The notes beneath the pieces are model-generated. The model saw nothing but the letters and a program-made list of their open reading frames with translations. It had not been told where the DNA came from and searched no databases. This document shows, in pieces, positions 1-9,438 of a stretch of DNA of 64,000 nt. Position numbers and translations under genes: made by a program. How positions within the stretch are numbered: the first letter of the stretch is position 1; every line of letters starts with the position of its first letter. Origin of the DNA: Acidobacteriota bacterium (GTDB taxonomy: Bacteria > Acidobacteriota > Vicinamibacteria > Vicinamibacterales > 2-12-FULL-66-21); the NCBI GenBank assembly GCA_016184105.1, contig JACPDI010000012.1, forward strand, positions 188,751 to 252,750. The letters run 5' to 3'.

Positions 1-975
1 TGTACGTACGACTGCAGCTTCTGCTCGATTATCGAGATGCGGGGCCGCAACTTCGAAACGTGGGCCTTCGACCGCGTCCTGGCGGACATCGCCGATGCGC
101 AGCGGCACGGCGCGCGCACGATCTTCATCGTCGACGACAACATCACGCTGAACGTGCGCCGCTTCGAGGCGCTGTGCGAGGCGATCATCGCTGCCGGGCT
201 GAATCGCGTGGACTACATCGTGCAGGCGATGACATCGTCCATTGCCGCTCACGGGGAGGCGCTGGCGCCGCTGATGCGCCGCGCGGGGTTCCGCTACGTG
301 TTTCTCGGCATCGAGAACATCGTCGAGCGCGACCTGGCGTTTCTCAAGGCCACGGCGAAGAATACCGCGCGGGCGGGCGGGCGGGCGGCGGGGAACGCCA
401 GCGCGCGGGCGTGCGAGCACATCCGGCGAAACGGCATGTTCGTCGTCGGGGGGCTCATCGTCGGCAACCCCGACGATACGTGCGAATCAATTGAAGCGAA
501 CCTCGCGTTCGCGCGCGAGCACGTGGACTGGCCCTACATCCAGCACCCGACGCCGTATCCGGGGACGCCCATGACGAAGGACTTCCGGGAGCACGGCCTC
601 ATCGTCAATGAGAATGTGGACGAATACGACGGGACGACCGCGGTGGTGCGCACCAGGCATCTCGCCGCCGAGGACGTGGAGTTCCTGCGGTGGCGCGCCG
701 AGCGATGGATGAAGTCGCGGCATTTTCCGAACGTGCTGCGCCACGATCCCGCGTTCGTGCTGAGGCACGCCAGACGGATGTTCGCTCACACGTTCCGCGG
801 GTGCGGCGTGCGCACGATTCTCGGCCTCGAGGACGAGCGAACGGCGTTCGCACGCTACAAGGCGATCCGCCGGCGCGAGCGGGACTACATGGGGCCGGAC
901 GCGCCGAAGGCGACGCGGTGGCGGTCGATCCAGTACGGCCACGGCACGAGCAGCCAGGCGGCAAGCGCGCCGTAG
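1..975 (+). CDS. Radical SAM protein, 5' end outside window
   Basis: The reading frame is open from the first base and the visible protein begins CTYDCSFC, the CxxxCxxC triad that binds the 4Fe-4S cluster and SAM in radical SAM enzymes. It continues with a strand-helix pattern (IFIVDDN near residue 40, YVFLGIEN near 100, GGLIVGNPDD near 150) typical of the TIM-barrel core of B12-binding-domain radical SAM proteins (the 'B12-rSAM' group that modifies lipids, cofactors or natural products). The missing N-terminus would hold the cobalamin domain if it belongs there; this cannot be seen. The C-terminal ~90 bp overlap the convergent membrane-protein gene. The substrate is unknown. The ATG at 37 lies inside the cluster motif region and is not the true start. 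Confidence 0.85.
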   Translation, partial: CTYDCSFCSIIEMRGRNFETWAFDRVLADIADAQRHGARTIFIVDDNITLNVRRFEALCEAIIAAGLNRVDYIVQAMTSSIAAHGEALAPLMRRAGFRYVFLGIENIVERDLAFLKATAKNTARAGGRAAGNASARACEHIRRNGMFVVGGLIVGNPDDTCESIEANLAFAREHVDWPYIQHPTPYPGTPMTKDFREHGLIVNENVDEYDGTTAVVRTRHLAAEDVEFLRWRAERWMKSRHFPNVLRHDPAFVLRHARRMFAHTFRGCGVRTILGLEDERTAFARYKAIRRRERDYMGPDAPKATRWRSIQYGHGTSSQAASAP

Positions 976-1559
976 GCGAGCGCGCGCGCGTCCGGCGGCG
1001 GAGGACCGAACGCGTTCAGTAGATAGATGACGAGGAGAAACGCGACAAGGCCGAGCAGTGACCATCGGCCCACCGCGTCGCGCGGCCGCGTCGAGCGGAC
1101 GTAAACGGCCAGGCCTGCGGCGAACAGGGTGCCCTCGACGAGCAGCGTCGCGGGAACGGAGTTCCACAATCCGAGCCCGACATGAGGGCCATCCGGCAGC
1201 ACGGGCATGTCCGGACCGTGGCTGACGAAGTCGAGCACCCAGTGGCTCATCACGGCTGCAGCGACGACAAGCGCAGCCCGCCCGGCGCGATGCCGCGAGT
1301 ACCACAGGCCCGCCGCCAGCGCGGCCCAGAGCAGGCCGCCGGGAACGCTATGGGTGATCGGATAGTCATAGAAATCGAGCGGCGTAAACGCCGTGTTCCC
1401 CGGATCGATGCGAGCGTGCTCGAGGCCGAGAACGAGGAAGATCGGCCAGAGGAGATCGACCAACGAGACGGCGACAAACAGGGTACCCAGCGAAACACGC
1501 GGCGCAATCCGCTTGGCGGCAAGACCCACGGCAACGTGACCTATGAACACACTGCTCAT
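885..1559 (-). CDS. Conserved multi-pass membrane protein
   Basis: A 224-residue protein with about five to six hydrophobic helices. It has conserved histidine/aspartate clusters near membrane edges: FIGHVAVG at the N-terminus, DLLWP, LDFYDYPITHS and MSHWVLDFVSH. The pattern resembles membrane-bound 'metal-dependent hydrolase' or YdjM-like proteins, but no activity can be assigned. Homologues usually start MFIGH, so the GTG at 1550 is as likely a start as the ATG at 1559. Either start overlaps the 5' end of the divergent DUF1684 gene. The 3' end overlaps the radical SAM gene tail-to-tail by 91 bp. Confidence 0.75.
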   Translation of the reverse strand: MSSVFIGHVAVGLAAKRIAPRVSLGTLFVAVSLVDLLWPIFLVLGLEHARIDPGNTAFTPLDFYDYPITHSVPGGLLWAALAAGLWYSRHRAGRAALVVAAAVMSHWVLDFVSHGPDMPVLPDGPHVGLGLWNSVPATLLVEGTLFAAGLAVYVRSTRPRDAVGRWSLLGLVAFLLVIYLLNAFGPPPPDARALAYGALAAWLLVPWPYWIDRHRVAFGASGPM

Positions 1560-2358
1560 TGTAATGGCGCTGGCGATACAGCCCGCGGTTGACGGGTATG
1601 TCGCTGAAATCCAGAAGTGGCGCGCCGGGCGCGAAGCGGCGCTGCGTGCCGACGACGGGTGGTTGAGCGTCGCGGGCTTGTACTGGCTGAAGGAGGGCAT
1701 CAACACCGCCGGCAGCGCCGCATCGAACGACATCGTGCTGCCCGGCGCCGCGCCGCCGCGGCTCGGCCGCTTCGAGTTGAAGCGGCAGACGGTGACGTTC
1801 ACGGCCGCGCCGGGCGTGGCCGCGGCCGAGCACGAGGGCCTCGTGCGCTTCGGCCCGCTGACGATGTTCCCCATCAAGCGCGGCGACCGGCATGCCATCA
1901 GGCTTCGGGACACGGAGAACGCGCGTCGCCGGGAGTTCAGAGGCCTGCGCTGGTATCCGGTCAAGCCGGAGTACCGGGTCAGGGGCCGGTTCATCCCGCA
2001 CGACGAACGGCGCGTCGAGATCGCGAACGTGCTGGGGGGCACGTTCGAGATGATCAACCCGGGCCGGATCGAGCTGACAATCGACGGCCATACCGTGCGC
2101 CTCGAGGCCCTGTACGAGACCGACGAGAAAGAGGAGTTCTTCCTGATCTTCCGCGACCGTACGAGCGAAACCGAGACCTACCATGCCGGCAGGTACCTGT
2201 ATGCCGATCTTCCCAAGACGGGGAGCGGCGCGGTCGTCGTGGACTTCAATAGGGCATACAGCCCGCCGTGTGCATTCACCGACTACGCAACCTGCCCCCT
2301 GCCGCCGCCGCAAAACCAGCTGCCGTTTCGCATTCCGGCGGGCGAAAAACGGCCGTAA
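1543..2358 (+). CDS. DUF1684 family protein
   Basis: A 271-residue protein beginning with a short hydrophobic stretch that may be a signal peptide, then the DUF1684 core. The core reads VEIANVLGGTFEM, then EFFLIFRD, and the family's closing signature: DFNRAYSPPCAF, then YATCPLPPPQNQLP. The family is widespread in Acidobacteria and Bacteroidetes and has no established function. Proteins in it are usually annotated as secreted or lipoprotein-like. The start codon lies inside the 5' end of the divergent membrane gene; the ATG at 1564 is an alternative that would remove the signal-like segment. Confidence 0.85.
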   Translation: MNTLLIVMALAIQPAVDGYVAEIQKWRAGREAALRADDGWLSVAGLYWLKEGINTAGSAASNDIVLPGAAPPRLGRFELKRQTVTFTAAPGVAAAEHEGLVRFGPLTMFPIKRGDRHAIRLRDTENARRREFRGLRWYPVKPEYRVRGRFIPHDERRVEIANVLGGTFEMINPGRIELTIDGHTVRLEALYETDEKEEFFLIFRDRTSETETYHAGRYLYADLPKTGSGAVVVDFNRAYSPPCAFTDYATCPLPPPQNQLPFRIPAGEKRP

Positions 2359-2525
2359 CAGGCACAAGGCACAAGAACGAAGCGTCAGGCAACGGGCTCC
2401 GGGCATGACATACGAGCCGTGCCTTCTGCCTCGTCCCCCGCCCTCTGGCAGCGCCCTTGCTCGAGGGGCGGGGCGAACGACCTCAGCGGTTGCCTGCTAT
2501 GGCACGGAACCGCGCAGGTTCGCAC

Positions 2526-2555
2526 TTGCTGGAGACGGGTGTCAGGCCTGATAAT
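2526..2555 (+). promoter_or_regulatory. Candidate sigma-70 promoter for glnN
   Basis: TTGCTG and GATAAT are separated by 18 bp, about 80 bp upstream of the glnN start in a 278-bp gene-free stretch. The -10 box matches 5 of 6 consensus bases, the -35 box about 3. No convincing sigma-54 site was found. The rest of 2359-2636 shows no other feature. Confidence 0.35.
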
Positions 2556-2636
2556 GCAGGTCCAATCTCTGGCGGGGAAGCGAGGGGCACTCCCCGTCCC
2601 ACCCGACTCCAGCATTCCAGAAGGAAGGACGCGCCG

Positions 2637-4856
2637 ATGGGTTCCGCGGCACTTAGCGAAGCGATCAGAAGCATTACTGAGTGGGGCATCAATGTCGGCC
2701 GCGCGCAACAGGCCGACACCAACGGCGCGCGGATCGACGAACAGGTGCAGCAGATACAGCACGCGGCCGAGTTGTTCGGCTCCCTGACGTTCAACGACGA
2801 CGTGCAGCGGTCGCGCCTGCCCAAGGAGGTGTACCGCGCGCTGCGGCGCACGGTGACGATGGGGGAGCCGCTCGACCACACGATCGCCGACATCATCGCG
2901 ACGGCGATGAAGGACTGGGCGGTCGAACACGGCGCGACCCACTATACGCACTGGTTCCAGCCGATGAGCGGCATCACGGCGGAGAAGCACGACTCGTTTC
3001 TCGTGCCGACGCCGGATGGCCGGGCGATCGCCGAGTTCGGCGGCAAGGAACTGATCAAGGGGGAGCCGGACGCGTCGAGCTTTCCGTCCGGCGGCATGCG
3101 GTCCACCTTCGAGGCGCGCGGCTACACCGCGTGGGACCCGACGAGCGCCCCGTGGCTGCTGGTGAGCTCGAACGGGACGACGCTCGTCATCCCGAGCGCC
3201 TTCGTGAGCTGGACGGGCGAGGCCCTCGACAAGAAGACGCCGCTCCTGCGCTCGATGGAGGCGCTGTCGAAGCAGGCGGTGCGGATCCTGAAGCTGTTCG
3301 GCTCGCGGGCGCAGCGCGTGGTGACGACGTGCGGCCCCGAGCAGGAGTACTTCCTGATCGATCGCAACTTCTACTTCAACCGTCCCGACCTGATCAACGC
3401 CGGCCGCACGCTGTTCGGGGCGCGGCCGCCGAAGGGCCAGGAGATGGAGGACCAGTACTTCGGGTCGATTCCCGACCGCGTGCTCGCGTGCATGATGGAG
3501 GTCGAGCGCGAGCTGTACAAGGTCGGCGTCCCCGTGAAGACGCGGCACAACGAGGTTGCGCCGAGCCAGTACGAGATCGCCCCGATCTTCGAGAATGCCA
3601 ACGTCGCCACCGATCACCAGATGATGACGATGGAGACGCTCAAGCGCGTGGCGCCGAAGTACGGCCTTGCGTGCCTGGTGCACGAGAAGCCGTTTGCCGG
3701 CGTCAACGGCTCCGGCAAGCACTTGAACTGGAGCATCAGCGACGACCTGGGGAACAACCTGTTGAACCCGGGAGAGACGCCGCACGACAACATCCAGTTC
3801 CTGGTGTTCTGCTCGGCGGTGATGCGCGCGGTGAACCGCTTCCAGGGCCTGATCCGATCGAGCGTCGCGAGCGCGGGAAACGATCACCGGCTCGGCGCGA
3901 ACGAGGCGCCGCCGGCGATCATCTCGATCTTCCTCGGCGACATGCTCACCGACATCTTCGAGCAGATCGAGCACGGCCGGGCGAAGTCCACGCGGAGCGG
4001 CGGCATCCTCGAGACGGGCGTCACCGTGCTGCCGAAGCTTCCGCGCGACGCGGGGGATCGGAATCGCACGAGCCCCTTCGCGTTCACCGGCAACAAGTTC
4101 GAGTTCCGCGCCGTGGCGTCAAGCCAGAACGTCGCGTTCCCGGCGATCTCGCTGAACCTCGCGGTCACCGAGTCGCTGGATTACGTCGCGACGCACCTGG
4201 AGAACGCGCTCAGCAGCGGCCGGCAGCTCGAGGACGCGGTGAAGGACCTGCTCGTCTCGCTCGTGAAGGAGAACAAGCGGATCGTCTTCAACGGCAACGG
4301 GTACGCGCCGGAGTGGCACGCCGAGGCCGAGCAGCGCGGGCTGCTGAATCTGAAGACGTCGGTCGACGCCTACGGCGAGCTGATCAAGCCCGAGGTGGTC
4401 AAGGCGTTCGAGAAGTACAAGGTCCTCAACGAGCGCGAGCTGCACGCGCGCTATGAAGTGAACGTCGAGGCTTATTGCAAGACCGTGAACGTCGAGGCGC
4501 AGCTCATGGTGCTGATGGCGAACCGGTACATCCTGCCGGCCGCCCTCGAGTACCAGACCGCCGTCGCCAATACGGTGAATGCGACCAGGGCGGCGGGCGT
4601 GGAGCCGGGGGAGACGCCGAAGATGCTGGCGCGCGTGGCCTCGCTCGTGAGCGAGCTGCGCACGCGCACAGATGCGCTGGCGTCCGCCTGCGAGCACGAG
4701 AACTCCGGGTCGTCGGACGCGCACGCGCGCTACATGCGCGACACGGTGGTGCCGGCCATGGCCGCGCTGAGGGAGACGGGCGACACGCTGGAGACGCTCG
4801 TGCCGCACGCGATGTGGCCGCTGCCGACGTACAGAGAGATGCTGTTTATCAAGTAG
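2637..4856 (+). CDS. glnN: Glutamine synthetase type III (GlnN)
   Basis: A 739-residue ATP-dependent ligase that makes glutamine from glutamate and ammonia in the cytoplasm. The length and signatures are those of GSIII, not [17 protein letters not shown] near residue 150, [10 protein letters not shown] near 357 (ATP/glutamate site), [26 protein letters not shown] near 415 and GNKFEFRA near 485. A strong ribosome-binding site, AAGGAAGG, lies 8 nt before the chosen ATG; longer upstream readings lack family similarity. The gene is monocistronic, closed by a good intrinsic terminator. GSIII is the form used by Bacteroidetes, cyanobacteria and many Acidobacteria. Confidence 0.97.
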   Translation: MGSAALSEAIRSITEWGINVGRAQQADTNGARIDEQVQQIQHAAELFGSLTFNDDVQRSRLPKEVYRALRRTVTMGEPLDHTIADIIATAMKDWAVEHGATHYTHWFQPMSGITAEKHDSFLVPTPDGRAIAEFGGKELIKGEPDASSFPSGGMRSTFEARGYTAWDPTSAPWLLVSSNGTTLVIPSAFVSWTGEALDKKTPLLRSMEALSKQAVRILKLFGSRAQRVVTTCGPEQEYFLIDRNFYFNRPDLINAGRTLFGARPPKGQEMEDQYFGSIPDRVLACMMEVERELYKVGVPVKTRHNEVAPSQYEIAPIFENANVATDHQMMTMETLKRVAPKYGLACLVHEKPFAGVNGSGKHLNWSISDDLGNNLLNPGETPHDNIQFLVFCSAVMRAVNRFQGLIRSSVASAGNDHRLGANEAPPAIISIFLGDMLTDIFEQIEHGRAKSTRSGGILETGVTVLPKLPRDAGDRNRTSPFAFTGNKFEFRAVASSQNVAFPAISLNLAVTESLDYVATHLENALSSGRQLEDAVKDLLVSLVKENKRIVFNGNGYAPEWHAEAEQRGLLNLKTSVDAYGELIKPEVVKAFEKYKVLNERELHARYEVNVEAYCKTVNVEAQLMVLMANRYILPAALEYQTAVANTVNATRAAGVEPGETPKMLARVASLVSELRTRTDALASACEHENSGSSDAHARYMRDTVVPAMAALRETGDTLETLVPHAMWPLPTYREMLFIK

Positions 4857-4885
4857 TGGTCAGTGGTCAGTGGCCAGGGGCCAGG
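4855..4885. repeat. Tandem GTCAGTG/GGCCAG short repeat
   Basis: Just after the glnN stop the sequence repeats AGTGGTC, AGTGGTC, AGTGGCCAG, GGGCCAG. Related CAGTGGCCA sequence recurs at the parE start (near 14136) and beside the M28 peptidase start (46398-46432). It looks like a low-complexity dispersed intergenic repeat. Confidence 0.6.
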
Positions 4886-4895
4886 TACGGACGAA

Positions 4896-4925
4896 GGGCC
4901 GGCTGAAGGATGCCGGCCCTTTTTT
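4896..4925 (+). terminator. Intrinsic terminator of glnN
   Basis: GGGCCGGC and GCCGGCCC form a perfect 8-bp GC stem around an 8-nt loop, followed by six T residues. It sits 40 bp after the glnN stop and its T-run overlaps the stop codon of the convergent PhzF-like gene. The stem's reverse orientation has no T-run, so it serves glnN. Confidence 0.9.
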
Positions 4926-5829
4926 ATTGTGCCTGAAGGGTTCCTTCGCCGACGAGGACCGCTTTCCCGCCCACGCGGACCCGCGTGACCTCGTCCCCCT
5001 CAGCATCGATCGACACGTGAACGCGGCTTGGCCTGCCCATCTTCACGCCCTGCAGGCTGACGAAGTGCCTCGCGCGATCCGCGTCGAGCAGGTCGTGCCT
5101 GACCAGGTAGCAGCCCAGAGGCCCGCTCGCGGCACCGGTGGCGGGATCCTCGGAGACGCCCAGCCCCGGGGCAAACATGCGGCTGTACGCGGTCGCTTCG
5201 TCCGGCCCTTCGTCGAGCGAAAAGAGGAACAGCGGGTACAGCGGCAGGTTCCGATCGTGGAAGAAGCGATGCATCGCGAGGCGGTCGGGCTCGGCCTGGT
5301 CCACAGCCTTCCGTGACTTCAGCGGCAGGAACACGAACGGCACGCCGCACGAGACTTCCTCGACCGGCAGGTCCATCACCTGGTCGGGATCGATCCCGAG
5401 CGCGTCGGCAAGCGCGCGCGGCCGCTCCGCCACCGCGCCGTAGGTCGGGACCTGCTGCCTCATCCACGCGAACGACAGCCGGTGGGCCTCCCATTCGAGC
5501 TCCACGGGCGTCGGGCCGACGGGGAGCTCGAAGGTGAACACGTGCCGCCCGGGCTCGATCACACCGAGGTGCGCCAGCGCAAACGTGCTGCCGATCGTCG
5601 GATGCCCGGCCATCGGCATCTCTTCGCCGGGCGTGAAGATCCGCATCCGCACGTCGCCCGTCTTCTCGGGAGGCAGGATGAAGGTGCTCTCCGAGAAGTT
5701 CATCTCGCGCGTCATCCGCAGCATGGCTGCGGGCTCCAGCCCCTGGGCCTGGGGAAAAACGGCGAGCTGGTTCCCCTCGAAGGCGCGGTCGGTGAACACG
5801 TCCAGGTGGAGGTAGCGGTACTGGCGCAT
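4924..5829 (-). CDS. PhzF-family isomerase
   Basis: A 301-residue protein of the PhzF / diaminopimelate-epimerase fold. The N-terminal half has LDVFTDRAFEGNQLAVF and the catalytic glutamate in FSEST (Glu47, equivalent to Glu45 of PhzF). GHPTIGS follows near residue 76, and EDPATGAASGPL in the second half completes the family pattern. There are no other phenazine genes nearby, so the substrate is unknown; most such proteins are generic enolisable-acid isomerases. It starts 15 bp after the parC stop on the same strand and is likely cotranscribed with it. No clear ribosome-binding site is visible. Confidence 0.92.
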   Translation of the reverse strand: MRQYRYLHLDVFTDRAFEGNQLAVFPQAQGLEPAAMLRMTREMNFSESTFILPPEKTGDVRMRIFTPGEEMPMAGHPTIGSTFALAHLGVIEPGRHVFTFELPVGPTPVELEWEAHRLSFAWMRQQVPTYGAVAERPRALADALGIDPDQVMDLPVEEVSCGVPFVFLPLKSRKAVDQAEPDRLAMHRFFHDRNLPLYPLFLFSLDEGPDEATAYSRMFAPGLGVSEDPATGAASGPLGCYLVRHDLLDADRARHFVSLQGVKMGRPSRVHVSIDAEGDEVTRVRVGGKAVLVGEGTLQAQ

Positions 5830-5844
5830 ACGGTGGTGCGAGCC

Positions 5845-8232
5845 CTAGTCGCCTCCCAGCTGCGTCAGCTCGGGCGGCGGCGGAATGACGCGCGTGAACT
5901 GGCCGCGCTGGAGCAGCTCCCGCCCCTTGCCGCCGCGGCCGGTGACTTCGTACTTCGCCGTGCTGATCGTCTGGGTGCCGCCGCGGTTCGTTTCGACGGT
6001 GAGCAAATGGCGATCGCCCACCGACGCGACGAAACCGAGAACCCGGTCCTCCCCCTTCTGCAGCTTGATCAGCGTGACCCCTTTACCGGGCCCTGACAGG
6101 AAGTTGATCTCTTCTGCGGGGCAGAGAATCGCGCGCGCCTGCCTGGTGGCGGCGATGATTGTCTCATCGCCGGTGTACTTCGCCACGCCGACGACTTCCG
6201 TACCCTCGGCCGGCCGCGCGAAGCGGCGGCCCGCGCGCGTGCTCGGCTCGATGAACGGCTCGAGGCTGAAGCGCAGCGCGAAACCATCGCTGGTGACTGC
6301 GAGTCCCTGCACGGGCGGCTCCTGGCCCTCTTTGGGCGCCCGGATCTTCGGCGACACGCGCGGGTCGAGGCTGAACGCCGCGACGACACGCTCCTGGTCC
6401 CGGAACTTGAACAGCCGCTGGATCGGCTCGCCGTAGCCGGTCGAGGCCGGCACGTCGGCGAGGCGGGCGGTATACGCGACGCCGAAGTTCGTGAAGAGCA
6501 CCGCCGTGCTGCGCGTGCTGCCCGGCAGCACGGCCAGCACCTCATCGCCTTCGCGGAGGCGCGTGGAGGAGAGGTCGCGCACCTCCTTCTGCCGCTTCAC
6601 CCACCCGTCGCGCGACACGATGACGACGGTGTCCTCCTCGACGATGAAGTCGTCGGCGGTGTACTCGACCTCCTCGACGCTCTCGATCCTGGAGCGCCGC
6701 GCGTCGCCGTACTTCTTCTGGATCTGATCGATTTCTTCCCGCACCAGCGCCCACCGCGAGTCTTCATTCCTGAGCAGCACGTTGATCTGCCTGGCGCGCT
6801 TGCGCTTCTCGTCCAGCTCCTTCTGGATCACCAGAATCTCGAGCCGTGCGAGCCGGTAAATCTTCAGCTCGAGAATGGCGTCGGTCTGCTCCGCGTCGAG
6901 CGAGAACCGCTTCATGATCTGTTCTGCGGCATCCGCCTTGCCGTCGGACCTCCGCACGATCTTCAGGATCTCGTCGAGCGCGTCGAAGACCTTCTCGAAG
7001 CCTTCAAGAACGTGGATGCGCCTCTTGAGCGCGTCCAGCTCGTGCTCCAGACGCCTGGTGACGACGTCGAGGCGGAAGTGGAGGAAGTGCCAGAGCATCT
7101 CGTGGAGGCCGAGCCGCTCGGGGCGGCCCACCTCGGGGTTCCCCTCCGTCGGCACGAGACACGTGAGGTTCACCGCGAAGTTGGTCTGCAGCGGCGTGTG
7201 CTTGTAGAGATACGCCATCACCAGCTTCACGTCCGCGTCCCCCTTCAGCTCCAGGGCAATGCGGACGTCTTCGGTCGAGAGATCCTTGACGTCGATGAGC
7301 GGCGGCAGCTTCCGGCTGATCGCGACTTCCGCGATGCGCTCGACGAGCGACGCCTTGTTCACGGTGTAAGGAATGCTCGTGATGTAGATCGTGCGGCCGC
7401 TGCGCGTGACCGGGCCCGATTCCCACGTGCCACGGATGCGAATCGCACCGCTCCCGGTCCTGTAGATCTCCCTCAGCTCCTCCTGCGTGTTGAGGATCTG
7501 CGCGCCGGTGGGGAAGTCGGGGCCCTTGACGTACCGGCAGAGCTGCACGCTGGACAAATCCGGGTTGTCGAGGAGCTTGACGAGCGCGGTGCAGACCTCG
7601 GACAGGTTGTGCGGAGGGATGCTGGTCGCCATGCCGACGGCGATACCGGTGGCGCCGTTCACGAGCAGGTTCGGGATCCGGGCGGGGAGCACGACCGGCT
7701 CGGTCTTCGTGCCGTCGTAGTTGGCACGGAAGTGGACCGTCCGCTGATCGATCTCCGACAGCATCTCGTCGGAGGGCCGCGCGAGGCGGCACTCCGTGTA
7801 CCGCATCGCCGCCGCGCTGTCGCCGTCGAGCGACCCGAAGTTGCCGGACCCGTCCACGAGCGGGTACCGCAGCGAGAAGGGCTGCGCCATCCGCACGAGC
7901 GTGTCGTAGATCGCCATGTCGCCGTGCGGGTGATAGTTGCCCATCACGTCGCCGACGACCTTCGCGCACTTGCGGGGTTTGGCGTCCGCGGTCAGGTTCT
8001 GCTGCCACATCGTTAAGAGGATGCGGCGCTGCACCGGCTTGAGCCCGTCGCGCACGTCCGGCAGGGCGCGCGAGGTGATGACCGAGAGCGCGTAGTTCAG
8101 ATACCGCGTCTGCGCGGCCTCATGGAGCGCCACGGCATCCGGACCGGCCGGATCCGCCGGGCGCGCCTGGATTTCTGCGCCGCCGTTGTCGAGACGATCG
8201 AACAGCGACGGGTCCTTCTTCCGTTTTGCCAA
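5845..8232 (-). CDS. parC: Type IIA topoisomerase subunit A (ParC/GyrA)
   Basis: A 795-residue DNA cleavage/religation subunit. The breakage-reunion domain has [14 protein letters not shown] near residue 60, GNYHPHGD near 99, and the catalytic tyrosine in [10 protein letters not shown] (Tyr145). A coiled-coil region and a six-bladed C-terminal beta-pinwheel follow; it carries a GyrA-box-like GRGGKGREL near the end, so ParC versus GyrA cannot be settled from sequence alone. I prefer ParC because a short ParE-type partner lies at 14.1-16.1 kb. The start is TTG, supported by TGGAGG 8 nt upstream and no better alternative. Confidence 0.93.
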   Translation of the reverse strand: MAKRKKDPSLFDRLDNGGAEIQARPADPAGPDAVALHEAAQTRYLNYALSVITSRALPDVRDGLKPVQRRILLTMWQQNLTADAKPRKCAKVVGDVMGNYHPHGDMAIYDTLVRMAQPFSLRYPLVDGSGNFGSLDGDSAAAMRYTECRLARPSDEMLSEIDQRTVHFRANYDGTKTEPVVLPARIPNLLVNGATGIAVGMATSIPPHNLSEVCTALVKLLDNPDLSSVQLCRYVKGPDFPTGAQILNTQEELREIYRTGSGAIRIRGTWESGPVTRSGRTIYITSIPYTVNKASLVERIAEVAISRKLPPLIDVKDLSTEDVRIALELKGDADVKLVMAYLYKHTPLQTNFAVNLTCLVPTEGNPEVGRPERLGLHEMLWHFLHFRLDVVTRRLEHELDALKRRIHVLEGFEKVFDALDEILKIVRRSDGKADAAEQIMKRFSLDAEQTDAILELKIYRLARLEILVIQKELDEKRKRARQINVLLRNEDSRWALVREEIDQIQKKYGDARRSRIESVEEVEYTADDFIVEEDTVVIVSRDGWVKRQKEVRDLSSTRLREGDEVLAVLPGSTRSTAVLFTNFGVAYTARLADVPASTGYGEPIQRLFKFRDQERVVAAFSLDPRVSPKIRAPKEGQEPPVQGLAVTSDGFALRFSLEPFIEPSTRAGRRFARPAEGTEVVGVAKYTGDETIIAATRQARAILCPAEEINFLSGPGKGVTLIKLQKGEDRVLGFVASVGDRHLLTVETNRGGTQTISTAKYEVTGRGGKGRELLQRGQFTRVIPPPPELTQLGGD

Positions 8233-8276
8233 CCGGTGTGCCTCCAGGAACTCGCTGGAGATATTATCAACGAACC

Positions 8277-8873
8277 GTGCGCATCCGCGGCGTTCCCGGC
8301 GCTGACAATCCGCTCCTCCAGTGGCTCCTTCTGACGCTCTGTCTCATCATCGTCGGCCTGGCGGCGCTGCTGGTCAGGCGCGACCGCGAGATGCAGAGGG
8401 GCATGCGCGCGATGGCAGAGGAACTCCGCCAGGCGCAATCCCGGGAATCGGCGCCCGAGCGCGAGCTGGCACGCGAGCGATCGGCACGCGACGCGTTCGA
8501 GATCGGACTTGGCAGGGAGCGTGCGGCGAACACGCTGCCCGGAATTCCTCTCGAGCCGGGGCTCGACCCGTCCGGCAAGCCCAGGCAGCAAGTACGCCTT
8601 CCCCCAGACGCGACGCGCGTGCAGCTGGTGCTGCCGGTTGGCGACAGGCGATTCGACCGGTATCGCGCGGCGATCCAGCGATGGACGGGGGGCGACGATC
8701 TGTGGGTGCACGCGCTCGTCACGGCGACGGTTGACCGCCGCCGCCTGTTCGTCGCTGTTCCGGTCGACGTGCTCGCACCGGGCGCGTACTCGCTGCTGCT
8801 GAGCGGCATCAAGCCGGACGGGACCCGAGATGATTTTGCCGTGTTTTCCTTCGAGGTGACCGCGCCGCGCTAG
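8277..8873 (+). CDS. Membrane-anchored hypothetical protein
   Basis: A 198-residue protein of unknown function. A single hydrophobic helix (residues ~15-32, [17 protein letters not shown]) is followed by a charged coiled-coil (~35-85) and a C-terminal beta-rich domain ([22 protein letters not shown]... [10 protein letters not shown]). It is probably a single-pass protein with most of its mass outside the cytoplasm. The GTG start lies 44 bp from the divergent parC start; a TTG further upstream would overlap parC. It is followed 11 bp later by a DUF1572 gene and may be cotranscribed with it. The domain arrangement resembles sensor/anti-sigma-linked proteins of Acidobacteria but I do not recognise a family. 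Confidence 0.65.
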   Translation: MRIRGVPGADNPLLQWLLLTLCLIIVGLAALLVRRDREMQRGMRAMAEELRQAQSRESAPERELARERSARDAFEIGLGRERAANTLPGIPLEPGLDPSGKPRQQVRLPPDATRVQLVLPVGDRRFDRYRAAIQRWTGGDDLWVHALVTATVDRRRLFVAVPVDVLAPGAYSLLLSGIKPDGTRDDFAVFSFEVTAPR

Positions 8874-8884
8874 CAGGAGGGCCC

Positions 8885-9409
8885 ATGGACATTGCCGCCG
8901 AGTACCTACGCGACCTCCCGGAGCAGTTCGAGAAGCTGAAATCGCTCGCCGACAAGGCGGTGGCGCGGGTTTCAGACGAGGAGTTCTTTCGTGAGATCGA
9001 TCAGGCCTCGAACAGCCTGGCCGTGATCCTGCAGCACGTGGGGGGCAACCTCCGCTCGCGCTGGCGGGATTTCCTGACCACAGACGGCGAGAAGCCGGAC
9101 CGCGATCGCGACGGCGAATTTGTCGCCTCGGACAGGACGCGCCAGGAGGTCCTGGAGGTCTGGGAAGCGGGCTGGCGCGTCCTGCTGGACGAGCTGCGGG
9201 CGTTGGCGCCAGCCGATCTCGCGCGTGACGTGTTCATCCGTGGCGAGAGACATTCAGTGGTGCGGGCGGCGAACCGGTCGTTTCAGCACACCGCCTATCA
9301 CGTGGGGCAGATCGTGTTCCTCGCGCGCCACTTCCGGGCCGGCGACTGGCAGTCCCTGAGTATTCCGAAGAGATCGCCGCAGAACGCGCGGAACACGCAG
9401 AAAATCTGA
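8885..9409 (+). CDS. DUF1572 (DinB-superfamily) protein
   Basis: A 174-residue four-helix-bundle protein of the DinB/YfiT superfamily. The presumed metal-binding histidine triad is His51 (LQHVGGN), His135 and His139 (FQHTAYHVGQ). Members bind divalent metal; some are thiol transferases (bacillithiol, mycothiol), but the substrate here is unknown. An excellent AGGAGG lies 5 nt before the ATG. The last residues (QNARNTQKI) are encoded by a short dispersed repeat that recurs after glgX, so the natural C-terminus was probably extended by that repeat. Confidence 0.88.
   Translation: MDIAAEYLRDLPEQFEKLKSLADKAVARVSDEEFFREIDQASNSLAVILQHVGGNLRSRWRDFLTTDGEKPDRDRDGEFVASDRTRQEVLEVWEAGWRVLLDELRALAPADLARDVFIRGERHSVVRAANRSFQHTAYHVGQIVFLARHFRAGDWQSLSIPKRSPQNARNTQKI
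9378..9402. repeat. CGCAGAA-type dispersed repeat, copy 1
   Basis: CGCAGAACGCGCGGAACACG and the following CAGAA match the copy at 55195-55219 in 24 of 25 positions. This copy is read as the C-terminal codons of the DUF1572 gene. Confidence 0.7.
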
Positions 9410-9423
9410 CGGAATCTCTCGGC

Positions 9424-9429
9424 TAGAAT
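9424..9429 (+). promoter_or_regulatory. Candidate -10 box of sucA
   Basis: TAGAAT lies 10 bp before the sucA ATG, in a local AT-rich patch (TAGAATATATAG) that contrasts with its surroundings. No -35 box of normal spacing and no ribosome-binding site is visible. If it is used, the transcript would start within a few bases of the ATG. Confidence 0.35.
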
Positions 9430-9438
9430 ATATAGCTT

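Noticed and set aside
2503..2520. Sigma-54-like TGGCACGGAACCGCGCA upstream of glnN
   Set aside because: GG at -24 is good but the -12 GC is replaced by CG at the required spacing.
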